NCBI GenBank assembly: GCA_016710965.1
Contig: JADJTW010000020.1
Span: forward strand, 1 to 42,481
Direction: 5' to 3'
Length of the DNA: 42,481 nt
Source: Flavobacteriales bacterium
GTDB taxonomy: Bacteria; Bacteroidota; Bacteroidia; Flavobacteriales_F; PHOS-HE28
A program made the translations under genes and the position numbers. The stretch's first letter is position 1. Each line of letters starts with the position of its first letter. This document shows positions 27,066 through 35,254 of this stretch, in pieces. The notes below the pieces were generated by a model that did not search any database, was not told the DNA's origin, and saw nothing but the letters and a program-made list of their open reading frames with translations.

Positions 27066-29330
27066 CTAGTTGTGGCTGGGCCCGCGGTCATCATCGCGGC
27101 GCGGGCGGTCATCACGGCGCGGGCGATCATCCCTTCGGGGACGGTCGCCACGGTAGGGGCGATCGCCACCACGTCCGCCTTCCATGGCCGGTTCGCGCTC
27201 CACGTAGCCTTCGGGCTTGGGCAGCAGCACGCGGCGGCTGAGCTTCAGCTTGCCGCTGCGCGGATCCTTGCCGGTCACCTGGAATTCGATCACGTCGCCT
27301 TCCTTCAGCACATCCTCCACGCGCTCAATGCGTTTCCAGTCCAGCTCGCTCACGTGCAGCAGGCCATCCACGCCGGGCATCACCTCCACGAAGGCGCCGT
27401 AGGGCATGATGGTCTTCACACGGCCTTTGTACGTGGCACCTACTTCCGCTTGCGGCGGGTTGGCGATCGCGTTCACACGGGCCAGGGCGGCATCGATGCT
27501 CGCCTTGTTCTCGCTCATGATCTCCACGTGGCCCATGCCATCGATCTCGTCGATGCTGATGTGCGCGCCGGTCTCGGCCTGGATCTCCTGGATCACGCGG
27601 CCACCGGGTCCGATCACGGCACCGATGCTCTCTTTCGGGATGGTGATGGTGACGATGCGCGGTGCGTGCTCCTTGTAATCGGCGCGCGGTGCATCCAATG
27701 TCTTCAGCATTTCACCCAGGATGTGCAGGCGGCCCTGGCGCGCTTGCTCCAAGGCTTGTGCGAGCACTTCGTAGGGAAGGCCGTCCACTTTCATATCCAT
27801 CTGCGTGGCGGTGATGCCTTTGGCGGTGCCGCAGATCTTGAAGTCCATGTCGCCCAGGAAATCCTCGTCGCCGAGGATGTCGCTGAGGATCGCGTGGCGC
27901 TTGCCATCGCTGATCATGCCCATGGCGATGCCGCTCACGGGCGCGGTGATCTTCACACCGGCGTCCATCAGGGCGAGCGTACCGCTGCACACCGTGGCCA
28001 TGCTGCTCGAACCGTTGCTCTCGAGGATGTCGCAGTTCAGGCGGATGGTGTACGGGTTGGTCTCGATGCCTGGGATCACCGGCTTCAGTGCGCGCAGCGC
28101 GAGGTTGCCGTGGCCCACTTCCCGACGGCCGGGGCCGCGGATCGGCTTCACTTCACCGGTGCTGAAGCTGGGGAAGTTGTAGTGGAGCATGAAGCGCTCG
28201 CTGGTCTTCGCCGTAGCGCGGTCGATCGTCTGCTCGTCCATGCTGCTGCCCAAGGTGAGCAGGTTGATGGCTTGCGTTTCGCCACGGGTGAAGATGGCGC
28301 TGCCGTGCGTGCCGGGCAGCACATCCACTTCGGCCCAGATGGGGCGGATCTCGTCGGTCTTGCGGCCATCGAGGCGCTTGCCATGGTCGAGCACCACATT
28401 GCGCACGGCCTTCTTCTGGGTCTTCTTGAAGAAGCGCGCGAGCATCGGCTTGTCGGTCTTTTCTTCATCGCTGAGCGTGGCAAGGCACTCCTCCTTGATG
28501 GCGGCGAACTTGTCCATGCGCTCTTCCTTGGCGCTGGGCGCCATGGCGATGTCGTAGTACTTCTGGTAGCAGAAGTCGTGGATCTTCTGGCCGATCTCCG
28601 CGATGTTGTTCTCGTGGTTGTACGTGCGCTTGGTCTGGCTCTTGGGCACCATGGCGCTCAATTCCTCCATGGCCACGCACTGCTTCTGGATGGCTTGGTG
28701 CGCCAGCTTGATCGCTTCGATCATGTCGGCTTCCTGCACCTCCTTCATCTCGCCTTCCACCATGAGGATATCGCTCTTGGTGCCGGCCACGATCAGGTCG
28801 AGGTCATTGCCGACCGTCTCTTCCAAAGTGGGGTTCAGCACATACTTGCCGTTGACGCGGGCTACGCGCACTTCGCTCACGGGGCCGCCGAAGGGGATGT
28901 TGCTCACGGCCAGTGCTGCTGATGCAGCGAGGCAGGCGATGGCATCGGCCTGGTTCTTCTTATCCGAGCTCATCAGCGTCACCACCACCTGGGTGTCGCC
29001 GTGGAAATCATCGGGGAAGAGGGGGCGCAGCGCGCGGTCGATCAGGCGGCTGGTGAGCACTTCGTGATCACTGGGGCGCGCTTCGCGCTTGAAGAAGCCG
29101 CCGGGGAAGCGACCCGCTGCGCTGAACTTCTCGCGGTATTCCACCTGCAAAGGCAGGAAGTCGATGCCCTCGCGGGCCTCCTTGGTGGCCACAACGGTGG
29201 CGAGTAGGATGGTGTCTCCGAGGCGGACGGTCACTGCGCCGTCGGCTTGTTTGGCCAGCACGCCTGTCTCCAGGGTGATGATCTTGCCATCGCCCATGTC
29301 GATGGTCTTGGTTATTGCTTGTGGCTTCAT
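27066..29330 (-). CDS. pnp: Polyribonucleotide nucleotidyltransferase (PNPase)
   Basis: 754 residues; a 3'-to-5' phosphorolytic exoribonuclease that works with the RNA degradosome in the cytoplasm. The first RNase PH domain contains GRFPGGFFKREARPSDHEVL, the second contains ILGDEDFLGDMDFKICGTAK with the metal-binding aspartates. A KH domain (VIGPGGRVIQEIQAETGA) and an S1 domain (GRVKTIMPYGAFVEVMPGVD) follow. The C-terminal tail carries three RPRRDD repeats in a glycine/arginine/aspartate-rich segment beyond the S1 domain, which may add RNA binding. The start at 29330 fits the conserved N-terminus. Two hairpins lie in the leader (29338-29354 and 29384-29403). Confidence 0.97.
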   Translation of the reverse strand: MKPQAITKTIDMGDGKIITLETGVLAKQADGAVTVRLGDTILLATVVATKEAREGIDFLPLQVEYREKFSAAGRFPGGFFKREARPSDHEVLTSRLIDRALRPLFPDDFHGDTQVVVTLMSSDKKNQADAIACLAASAALAVSNIPFGGPVSEVRVARVNGKYVLNPTLEETVGNDLDLIVAGTKSDILMVEGEMKEVQEADMIEAIKLAHQAIQKQCVAMEELSAMVPKSQTKRTYNHENNIAEIGQKIHDFCYQKYYDIAMAPSAKEERMDKFAAIKEECLATLSDEEKTDKPMLARFFKKTQKKAVRNVVLDHGKRLDGRKTDEIRPIWAEVDVLPGTHGSAIFTRGETQAINLLTLGSSMDEQTIDRATAKTSERFMLHYNFPSFSTGEVKPIRGPGRREVGHGNLALRALKPVIPGIETNPYTIRLNCDILESNGSSSMATVCSGTLALMDAGVKITAPVSGIAMGMISDGKRHAILSDILGDEDFLGDMDFKICGTAKGITATQMDMKVDGLPYEVLAQALEQARQGRLHILGEMLKTLDAPRADYKEHAPRIVTITIPKESIGAVIGPGGRVIQEIQAETGAHISIDEIDGMGHVEIMSENKASIDAALARVNAIANPPQAEVGATYKGRVKTIMPYGAFVEVMPGVDGLLHVSELDWKRIERVEDVLKEGDVIEFQVTGKDPRSGKLKLSRRVLLPKPEGYVEREPAMEGGRGGDRPYRGDRPRRDDRPRRDDRPRRDDDRGPSHN

Positions 29331-29337
29331 GTTCTTG

Positions 29338-29354
29338 GGCGCGCCTTTCGCGCC
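29338..29354 (-). promoter_or_regulatory. Hairpin just upstream of the pnp start
   Basis: GGCGCG-CCTTT-CGCGCC in plus-strand reading: a 6-bp GC stem with a 5-base loop, ending 8 bases before the pnp ATG. It could mask ribosome entry or be an RNase target. Enteric PNPase is autoregulated through a leader hairpin, but whether this one acts likewise is inference. Confidence 0.35.
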
Positions 29355-29383
29355 GTGTTTTTGGTTGGTTGTCTCTTCTGGTC

Positions 29384-29403
29384 GGGTCGATCATGATCGA
29401 CCC
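29384..29403. promoter_or_regulatory. 20-bp perfect palindrome between rpsO and pnp
   Basis: GGGTCGATCATGATCGACCC is perfectly self-complementary. It lies between the rpsO terminator and the pnp start. As RNA it forms a hairpin; as DNA it could be a dimeric operator. No -7 box was found between it and pnp. Confidence 0.35.
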
Positions 29404-29418
29404 CCTACGTCGGAACGA

Positions 29419-29452
29419 AAAGGGGCGACCGCTCTTCGCGATCGCCCCCTTC
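29419..29452 (-). terminator. Rho-independent terminator of rpsO
   Basis: Stem AGGGGCGA / TCGCCCC(C)T with one bulged C, followed on the minus strand by TTTTCGTTCC. It begins about 47 bases after the rpsO stop. Confidence 0.75.
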
Positions 29453-29498
29453 GATCAGGAATTCCTTTCCGGTACCGCTTGCGCGGTTCTGGACTTGC

Positions 29499-29768
29499 TC
29501 ACTTCCGCAGGCCGAGCTTGCCGATGATGGCCCGGTAGCGTTCGATGTCGTGTGTGCGCAGGTAGTTCAGCAATTGCTTGCGCTTGCCTACGAGGTCCGT
29601 CAGCGCCTTCTCGGTGCCGTGGTCCTTCTTGTTGGTCTTCAGGTGCCCGGTCAGGTGGTCGATCCGCTTGGTGAACAGCGCGATCTGGCTCTCGGCCCCG
29701 CCGGTGTTCTTGGCGTTGCCGCCGTGCTCCGTGAATATGGCCTGCTTGGCCTCGTTCGTCAGGTACAT
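29499..29768 (-). CDS. rpsO: 30S ribosomal protein S15
   Basis: 89 residues from the ATG at 29768 (MYLTNEAKQAIF), the normal length; a longer in-frame start adds 18 unconserved residues. The family core is visible: NTGGAESQIALFTKRIDHLTGHL, of which GGAESQIALFT is the most conserved, then KKDHGTEKALTDLVGKRKQL and LRTHDIERYRAIIGKLGLRK. S15 binds 16S rRNA early in 30S assembly. It is first in the rpsO-pnp-rpoD run and separated from pnp by a terminator. Confidence 0.96.
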   Translation of the reverse strand: MYLTNEAKQAIFTEHGGNAKNTGGAESQIALFTKRIDHLTGHLKTNKKDHGTEKALTDLVGKRKQLLNYLRTHDIERYRAIIGKLGLRK

Positions 29769-29787
29769 GGTCGTTCGTAACAGGGCG

Positions 29788-29795
29788 CGAAAATA
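29788..29795 (-). promoter_or_regulatory. -7 box candidate of rpsO
   Basis: Minus strand TATTTTCG, one mismatch from TAnnTTTG, 20 bases before the rpsO ATG. The same TTCG ending is seen at mdh and porT. Confidence 0.5.
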
Positions 29796-29886
29796 CGGGA
29801 AGAACCCATACGAACTCCTCATCCGCGTAATTCCTTGGCAATCAAGGTTAGAGTAGCTTCACCACCGCCCCTGAACCAGCCGCATC

Positions 29887-30603
29887 ATGCTCCGAATCCT
29901 GACCATTCTTGCTGCCCATGCGATGGCATACGGCCTCCTACACGCCCAGAACACCTTCACCATTTGCGCTGCACAGGAGTTCTGCTTCTGCTGGGACGGA
30001 AGCCTGCCTGCACCTACGTACACGTTCGAGGCATGCACGCCCGGTGAAACCATAACCGTGGCGTTCTGTTCTGGGCAAATGCAGACCGGGCAGGTTATCC
30101 GGTCGTATGATGGAATAGACGACAGTGGTGCGCCTATATCGGCGCTAACCGGCCAGTACCCGAACATGGCTGGTGCTCAGGGCACGAGCGCTACCTCCAC
30201 GTTTACCATGGAACTTGATTTCGGCGATGGCGCGGGCTTGCTCGACTGCATGAATGACCTTCAGGCACCGTGGCGTTGGATGGTCTATCTCACGCCAAGC
30301 GACACCCTGGCATTGCCAACGTGCATTGGCACGGACCCGTTCTGTTCGACCACGCATGTGCCCGCTGTGAGCCCATCAATTTCGGCTTGGGTCACACGAA
30401 GCGGAGATCAGTTGCTGTTAGCACCACATGCTTTGGGTTCCGTGATCGAGTTACACGATGCGAGCGGTCGTTTGGCCGAAGTAATTCCCACGCACGGCCG
30501 CACTGCTGTTCTTGTTCCTGCGGTCTTGAAGTCAGGTGTATACGTGCTCACTATGCAGGTGGGCGGCCAGCGCCTTGTATCGCGGCTGGTGTGGGAGCAC
30601 TAG
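29887..30603 (+). CDS. Small secreted protein, weakly CUB-like, with probable T9SS C-terminus
   Basis: 238 residues. The signal peptide is MLRILTILAAHAMAYGLLHA. The middle has five or more cysteines (TICAAQEFCFCW, FEACTPGETI, FCSGQMQTG) and a CUB-like pattern (VIRSYDGIDDSGAPIS, TSTFTMELDFGDG). The last about 70 residues look like a short sorting domain (GSVIELHDASGRLAEV, SGVYVLTMQVGGQRLV), but the usual PNP motif is not obvious, so the T9SS assignment is tentative. It stands alone on the plus strand and its stop lies 6 bases from the convergent accD stop. I do not recognise a specific family. Confidence 0.7.
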   Translation: MLRILTILAAHAMAYGLLHAQNTFTICAAQEFCFCWDGSLPAPTYTFEACTPGETITVAFCSGQMQTGQVIRSYDGIDDSGAPISALTGQYPNMAGAQGTSATSTFTMELDFGDGAGLLDCMNDLQAPWRWMVYLTPSDTLALPTCIGTDPFCSTTHVPAVSPSISAWVTRSGDQLLLAPHALGSVIELHDASGRLAEVIPTHGRTAVLVPAVLKSGVYVLTMQVGGQRLVSRLVWEH

Positions 30604-30609
30604 CACTCC

Positions 30610-31455
30610 TCAGCCCCGGAACATCGCGAACACCTTGGCCAGCGTGGCCTTCAGGTCCTTGCGCTCCACGATCTTGTCCAGGAAGCCGTGTTCCAGCACG
30701 AACTCGCTGGTCTGGAAGCCCTCGGGCAGGTCGCGGCCAATGGTCTCGCGCACCACGCGGGGGCCGGCAAAGGCCATCAGGGCCTTGGGCTCAGCAATGT
30801 TCAGGTCGCCCAGCATGGCGAAGCTGGCCGTGACTCCCCCCGTGGTGGGGTCCGTGAGGATGCTGATGTAGGGCAGCTTCTTCTTGGCCAGTAGGGTGAG
30901 CTTGGCGCTGGTCTTGGCCATCTGCATCAGCGAGAAGCCGGCCTCCATCATACGCGCGCCGCCGCTCTTGCTGATAATCACCAGCGGGCATTTGCGCTTC
31001 AGGGCCTGGTCGGCGGCCATGGCGATCTTCTCGCCCACCACACTGCCCATGCTACCGCCGATGAAGCGGAAATCCATGCAGGCAATGACGACGTAGTGCT
31101 TGTCCAATTTGCCCTCAGCGGCTTTCAGCGCGTCGTTCAGGCCGGTGTCCTTGCGGGTCTTGGCCAGCCGGTCGGTGTACTTCTTCGTGTCCTCGAACTC
31201 CAGCGGGTCGCCAGCGATCAGGTCGGCACCGATCTCGGTGTATTTGTGGTCGTCGAACAGGATGGCGAAGTATTCCTCGCTTCCGATCTTCTCGTGGTAG
31301 TGGCACTTGTTGCAGACCCAGAGGTTGTCCTCGTGGTCCTCGCTGGTCATGATCTCGTCGCAGCTCGGGCACTTGTACCACAGGCCCTCAGGGGTCTCCT
31401 TCTTCTCCTCCGTGGAGGTGGTGATGCCTTCCTTGGTGCGTGTGAACCAACCCAT
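30610..31455 (-). CDS. accD: Acetyl-CoA carboxylase carboxyltransferase subunit beta
   Basis: 281 residues. With AccA this subunit transfers the carboxyl group from biotin to acetyl-CoA to make malonyl-CoA for fatty acid synthesis. An N-terminal zinc ribbon has C29, C32, C48 and C51 (YKCPSCDE, WVCNKCHYH). The crotonase-like core contains MDFRFIGGSMGSVVGEKI, SGGARMMEAGFSLMQMAK and ILTDPTTGGVTASFAMLGD. Length and start (MGWFTRTKEGI) are normal for Bacteroidota. It lies 86 bases downstream of the aldolase gene on the same strand and may be co-transcribed with it. Confidence 0.96.
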   Translation of the reverse strand: MGWFTRTKEGITTSTEEKKETPEGLWYKCPSCDEIMTSEDHEDNLWVCNKCHYHEKIGSEEYFAILFDDHKYTEIGADLIAGDPLEFEDTKKYTDRLAKTRKDTGLNDALKAAEGKLDKHYVVIACMDFRFIGGSMGSVVGEKIAMAADQALKRKCPLVIISKSGGARMMEAGFSLMQMAKTSAKLTLLAKKKLPYISILTDPTTGGVTASFAMLGDLNIAEPKALMAFAGPRVVRETIGRDLPEGFQTSEFVLEHGFLDKIVERKDLKATLAKVFAMFRG

Positions 31456-31541
31456 GGTGTAAAGGTGAAGGTTGAAAGCGGAAAACTGAAAATGGAACGC
31501 GGATCGGGCGCTTTACCGCTTTCCGGTCTCCTGTTGCCCCC

Positions 31542-32612
31542 TTACGCTATCGTGATCTTCTTGTCGGCGTAAACGTCCTGGATCGCGTTCAGCAGTGCGA
31601 TACCCTCGTTCATCGGTCGTTGGAAGGCCTTACGACCGCTGATGAGGCCCTGGCCGCCAGCGCGCTTGTTGATCACGGCCGTCTTCACCGCTTCGGCCAT
31701 GTCGCTGGCACCGCTGCTGGCACCACCACTGTTGATCAGGCCGATGCGGCCCATGTAGCAATTGGCCACTTGGTAGCGGCACAGGTCGATCGGGTGATCG
31801 GTGGTCAGTTCGCTATAGACCTTCGGATGTGTTTTGCCGTAGCCCTTCAGCGCGTTGTAGCCCCCATTGGTCTCGGGCAACTTCTGCTTGATGATGTCTG
31901 CTTGAATGGTGACTCCGAGGTGGTTCGCCTGGCCCGTCAGATCGGCTGCAGTGTGGTAGTCCTTGCCATCCACCTTGAAACCGGGGCTGCGCAGATAGCA
32001 CCACAGGATGGTGGCCATGCCCAGCTCGTGCGCATGCTGGAATGCATTCGCGATCTCCGTTATCTGGCGCGTGCTTTCGTCACTGCCGAAGTAGATCGTT
32101 GCTCCAACCGCCACCGCGCCCATGTCCCAGGCGCTCCTCACCGTGCCGAAGAGCACTTGGTCGAACTTGTTGGGATTGGTCATCAACTCGTTGTGGTTGA
32201 TCTTCACGATGAAGGGGATCTTGTGAGCGTACTTGCGGCTCACGCTGCCCAGCACGCCATAGGTGGAAGCCACAGCGTTGCAGCCGCCTTCCAACGCGAG
32301 CTTCACGATGTTCTCGCCATCGAAGTAGATGGGATTGGGCGCGAAGCTGGCTGCGGCGCTATGCTCGATGCCCTGATCGACGGGCAGGATGCTGACGTAG
32401 CCGGTGTTGGCCAGCCGACCGTTGCCGTAGAGCGCCTGCATGCTGCGCATGACCTGCGGGCTGCGGTTGCTGTGCGCGAAGCTGCGGTCCACGAAGTCCG
32501 GGCCGGGCAGGTGCAGCTGGTCCTTGCCGATCGTCTTGCAGGTGTGATTGAGGAGGGTGCCGGCGTCGTTGCCGAGGAGCTCTTCGAGCTTGCTGGTCTT
32601 CAGCGTTTGCAT
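31542..32612 (-). CDS. fbaB: Class I fructose-bisphosphate aldolase (FbaB/DhnA type)
   Basis: 356 residues from the ATG at 32612 (MQTLKTSKLEELLG); upstream in-frame starts add unconserved residues across the promoter. It cleaves fructose 1,6-bisphosphate to two triose phosphates through a lysine Schiff base. Family segments: ILPVDQGIEHSAAASFAPNP, IVKINHNELM, YFGSDESTRQITEIANAF, GLINSGGASSGASD and INKRAGGQGLISGRKAFQ with the phosphate-binding glycines. It precedes accD, an arrangement I recall from relatives. A perfect -7 box lies upstream at 32654. Confidence 0.93.
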   Translation of the reverse strand: MQTLKTSKLEELLGNDAGTLLNHTCKTIGKDQLHLPGPDFVDRSFAHSNRSPQVMRSMQALYGNGRLANTGYVSILPVDQGIEHSAAASFAPNPIYFDGENIVKLALEGGCNAVASTYGVLGSVSRKYAHKIPFIVKINHNELMTNPNKFDQVLFGTVRSAWDMGAVAVGATIYFGSDESTRQITEIANAFQHAHELGMATILWCYLRSPGFKVDGKDYHTAADLTGQANHLGVTIQADIIKQKLPETNGGYNALKGYGKTHPKVYSELTTDHPIDLCRYQVANCYMGRIGLINSGGASSGASDMAEAVKTAVINKRAGGQGLISGRKAFQRPMNEGIALLNAIQDVYADKKITIA

Positions 32613-32653
32613 GTGTTTGATCCCGCTTCGCGGGGCGTTCCGTTTGGCGGCGG

Positions 32654-32661
32654 CAAATGTA
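32654..32661 (-). promoter_or_regulatory. -7 box of the aldolase gene
   Basis: Minus strand TACATTTG, a perfect TAnnTTTG, followed by CCGCC, 42 bases before the aldolase ATG. The only nearby TTTG is 9 bases upstream, too close for a -33 element. Confidence 0.55.
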
Positions 32662-32701
32662 GGGCAGGAGCAAACGGGGGGGCGGGCCCCGCCTGTTGCC
32701 A

Positions 32702-35197
32702 CTAGAACGGATAGCCGATCCCGAGGTTGAAGTTGAACTGCGGCCGGTTGCGGTAGGGCGAACCCGTGAGGTCCAGCACCCAGGCGCTGTATTCGTCCTT
32801 GGGCTGGAAGAGCCAGCGTTCTCCCTTGGGGAGCGAGGGGTCCTTGGTCTGCAGGCCCAGATCGAAGCGCACGATGAAGAAGTCGAAGTTGAGGCGCGCG
32901 CCCACGCCGGTGCCCACGGCCAGTTCGCTCACGAACTCATCGGTCCTGAACTGAGCGCCGGGCTTGCGCTCATCCTTTTCCAGGTGCCACACATTGCCCA
33001 CATCCACGAATAGCGCTCCTTCGAGGAAGCCGATGAGCTTGAAGCGGTACTCAGCGTTGCCTTCGAGCCGTAGCTCCCCGATGCGGTCGAAGGCGAGCAG
33101 CGGTGCGCGATAGGAGCCGGGGCCGATGGAGCGCGCACGCCACGCGCGCAGTCCGTTGGCACCGCCCACGAAAAAGCTCGTCTCGAAGGGCAGAACGCCC
33201 AGGTTCCCGTAGGGCTTGCCGATGCCGGCAGCAGCGCGGAAGGCGAAGCCGCTGCGATCATGCAAGGCCCGGCGCCAACGCAGGTCCAGGTCGAGCTTGG
33301 TGAACTCGGCGTAGCGCACGCCCAGGAGGGTGTAGAAGGAATTGCCGACCGTATCCGTCGTCTGCGGCGCATCCACGGCATCATCGAACCAGCGCAACGG
33401 CGTGCCGGCGATCTCGAGGACCGCGCGGGCGAAGAAGGAGTTCACTTTGTCCTCGCCTTCCGGCGTGGCGTGGATGAACACCCCGCGCGTGCTCACGATC
33501 ACGTGGTCGGTGTAGCTGTCGCGAAGCACCGGGTCGTTGGCGCTTACGAGATACTGCCTGAAGGGGTCGGAGAGCGAAGGGATCTTGATGGTGTTGAATT
33601 CGGCGGGATAGACGCCCCAGCTATTCGCCCGGGTCTCCTGCCATTGCCAGCCGAGGGAGAGCTTGGCCAGCTCGCGGGTGAAATCGGGGCGCCGTTGGTA
33701 GTTGTACAGCGAGGTGACCAGGAAGCGCCCGCCACCCGATCGGCGGGAGCCGAAGCCTCGTGCCGGGAAGCCCAATGTGAGCTCGGGGCCGATGCTCACG
33801 GTGTTGAAGAGCGATCCCGTGCCCACACCGCCGGTGGTCTGGGTGTCATCCACCGAGGACCCCGTGATGCGCTGCTGCGCCTCGAGGCCCACGTTCAACT
33901 GCAACTGCGCGTAGCCCAAGGTTCGGAATAGGTTGCGGTGCTTGTAGCCCACGCTGAACTGCGTGCCCAGGGCACCGCCACGGTTGGTGCCGAATCCTTC
34001 GAGCGTGAGGTTCTGTTCCTTGCCGGGAATCAAGGTGATGCGCGCATTGGCCAGGCCCGGAGCGCCCGTGCCTGTCGTGTCATAGGCGATATCCACCCGG
34101 TCGAACACGTTGAGGCTCGTGAGCCTGCGGTAGCTGCGCGATGCATTGGATTGCTGGTAGAGGTCGCCGGGATAGAGGAAGATGGGATGCAGCAAGGCCT
34201 TGGGCCGGTACTCCAACCGATCGCGATAGAGGAAGCGGTAGCGATCGACGGTGAGCGTATCCACCGGCAACAGGCTTGAACCCCTCGGCCGGCGGTAGGT
34301 GGCCACGTACACTTCCTTCAACCGGTATCGGGTTCCTTCAGGGGTGCCCTGCAGGCCCTTGTCCTTGCCGGTGACCGGCCGTTCCAATCGCATCACCAGG
34401 TCCACGTTGTGGTCGCCAACGACCGTATCGGCGCTGTAGCGGATGAGATCGCGCGTGAAGTAGAGGTAGCCCTGGTCCCGCAACTGATCGGTCACGCGTG
34501 CGCGCTCCTTGTCGGCCACATCGGCGTCGGCGCGATCGCCGGTCTTCAACAGGCAATGGTCCCACGTGGCAGCCAGGCTTCGCCCGATCACCGTATCGTT
34601 CACCTCGTAGCGGATGTTCCGCAGCTTGTACATCGGTCCGGGCTCCACGCGGTATTTCACCGTTGCGCGCGGTTGGTCGGACTGCCCGCCGATCCAGCGG
34701 CGCTGCCGCAGCAGCACCGTGTCGGTAACGGTGGCCTCATACCAGCCCTCCTTCACCATGTACAGGCGTATCTGCTCCGCCGAGCGGTCGATCAAGGCGG
34801 TATCGAGTATCACAGGCGCTTCGCCCACGCTCTCGCGCAGCCATTGTGCGCGGGTGCGCTTGTACAGCTTGGGCAATTTGTCCTTCGCCGCGCGGCGTTC
34901 GTTCTTCCTGTCCATGCGCGCGTTCTTGCGCTCCTGCCATACCGGAATGCGATCGGGGTTCGGCAGATTGTATAGGTGCAGATAGAGCGGCAGCCACAGG
35001 ATGCGCTTGTTGGGCTTCTGCTTCAGGATGGGCTGAAGCTCGGCGGGGTCCACCGAATGATGGGCCATGATCACCTTGTTGCGCTTGAGCAGATAGCTGC
35101 CTGGCGGCATGCGACGGGTGGCATCGCAGCCGCTGAGCGCCAGGAGCGCCACGAGGCTGGCTGCGATATGCTGTCGGTTGATCCGCAAGTGGAACAT
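32702..35197 (-). CDS. Lipidated Omp85-family outer membrane assembly protein (TamL-like)
   Basis: 831 residues from the ATG at 35197. The N-terminus is a lipoprotein signal (SLVALLALSGC, lipobox LSGC), then TRRMPPGSYLLKRNKVIM. POTRA-like segments follow (about 90-400; for example YLYFTRDLIRYSADTV, RLTSLNVFDRVDIAYDTT). The C-terminal half is a 16-strand-type Omp85 barrel (TLEGFGTNRGGALGTQFSVG, FFVGGANGLRAWRARSIGPG, FRLKL-type strands, LNFDFFIVRFDLGLQ). The conserved R-A-W-R-A-R-S-I-G loop matches the VRG-like lid-lock region. This lipidated TamA variant is known in Bacteroidota as TamL; it may help insert or display outer membrane proteins. TamB is not in the window. It is transcribed divergently from the SpoU gene. 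Confidence 0.85.
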   Translation of the reverse strand: MFHLRINRQHIAASLVALLALSGCDATRRMPPGSYLLKRNKVIMAHHSVDPAELQPILKQKPNKRILWLPLYLHLYNLPNPDRIPVWQERKNARMDRKNERRAAKDKLPKLYKRTRAQWLRESVGEAPVILDTALIDRSAEQIRLYMVKEGWYEATVTDTVLLRQRRWIGGQSDQPRATVKYRVEPGPMYKLRNIRYEVNDTVIGRSLAATWDHCLLKTGDRADADVADKERARVTDQLRDQGYLYFTRDLIRYSADTVVGDHNVDLVMRLERPVTGKDKGLQGTPEGTRYRLKEVYVATYRRPRGSSLLPVDTLTVDRYRFLYRDRLEYRPKALLHPIFLYPGDLYQQSNASRSYRRLTSLNVFDRVDIAYDTTGTGAPGLANARITLIPGKEQNLTLEGFGTNRGGALGTQFSVGYKHRNLFRTLGYAQLQLNVGLEAQQRITGSSVDDTQTTGGVGTGSLFNTVSIGPELTLGFPARGFGSRRSGGGRFLVTSLYNYQRRPDFTRELAKLSLGWQWQETRANSWGVYPAEFNTIKIPSLSDPFRQYLVSANDPVLRDSYTDHVIVSTRGVFIHATPEGEDKVNSFFARAVLEIAGTPLRWFDDAVDAPQTTDTVGNSFYTLLGVRYAEFTKLDLDLRWRRALHDRSGFAFRAAAGIGKPYGNLGVLPFETSFFVGGANGLRAWRARSIGPGSYRAPLLAFDRIGELRLEGNAEYRFKLIGFLEGALFVDVGNVWHLEKDERKPGAQFRTDEFVSELAVGTGVGARLNFDFFIVRFDLGLQTKDPSLPKGERWLFQPKDEYSAWVLDLTGSPYRNRPQFNFNLGIGYPF

Positions 35198-35212
35198 CCC
35201 GATCGTTCGGGA
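35197..35212. promoter_or_regulatory. Inverted repeat at the start of the TamL-like gene
   Basis: TCCCGA-TCGT-TCGGGA, a 6-bp inverted repeat directly abutting the TamL start codon in the 57-base divergent region. It could be an operator or a leader hairpin; evidence is only its symmetry and position. Confidence 0.25.
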
Positions 35213-35228
35213 GAATGGTGCGGCGGGG

Positions 35229-35236
35229 CTACTTTG
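35229..35236 (+). promoter_or_regulatory. Promoter candidate for the SpoU gene
   Basis: CTACTTTG followed by CGC, resembling TAnnTTTG with one base fewer between TA and TTTG, 19 bases before the ATG at 35255. Confidence 0.3.
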
Positions 35237-35254
35237 CGCTGCGCGTGCGATGTG

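Noticed and set aside
27012..28922. A 636-codon plus-strand open frame opposite pnp
   Set aside because: Histidine/alanine-rich antisense shadow; PNPase on the other strand is unmistakable.
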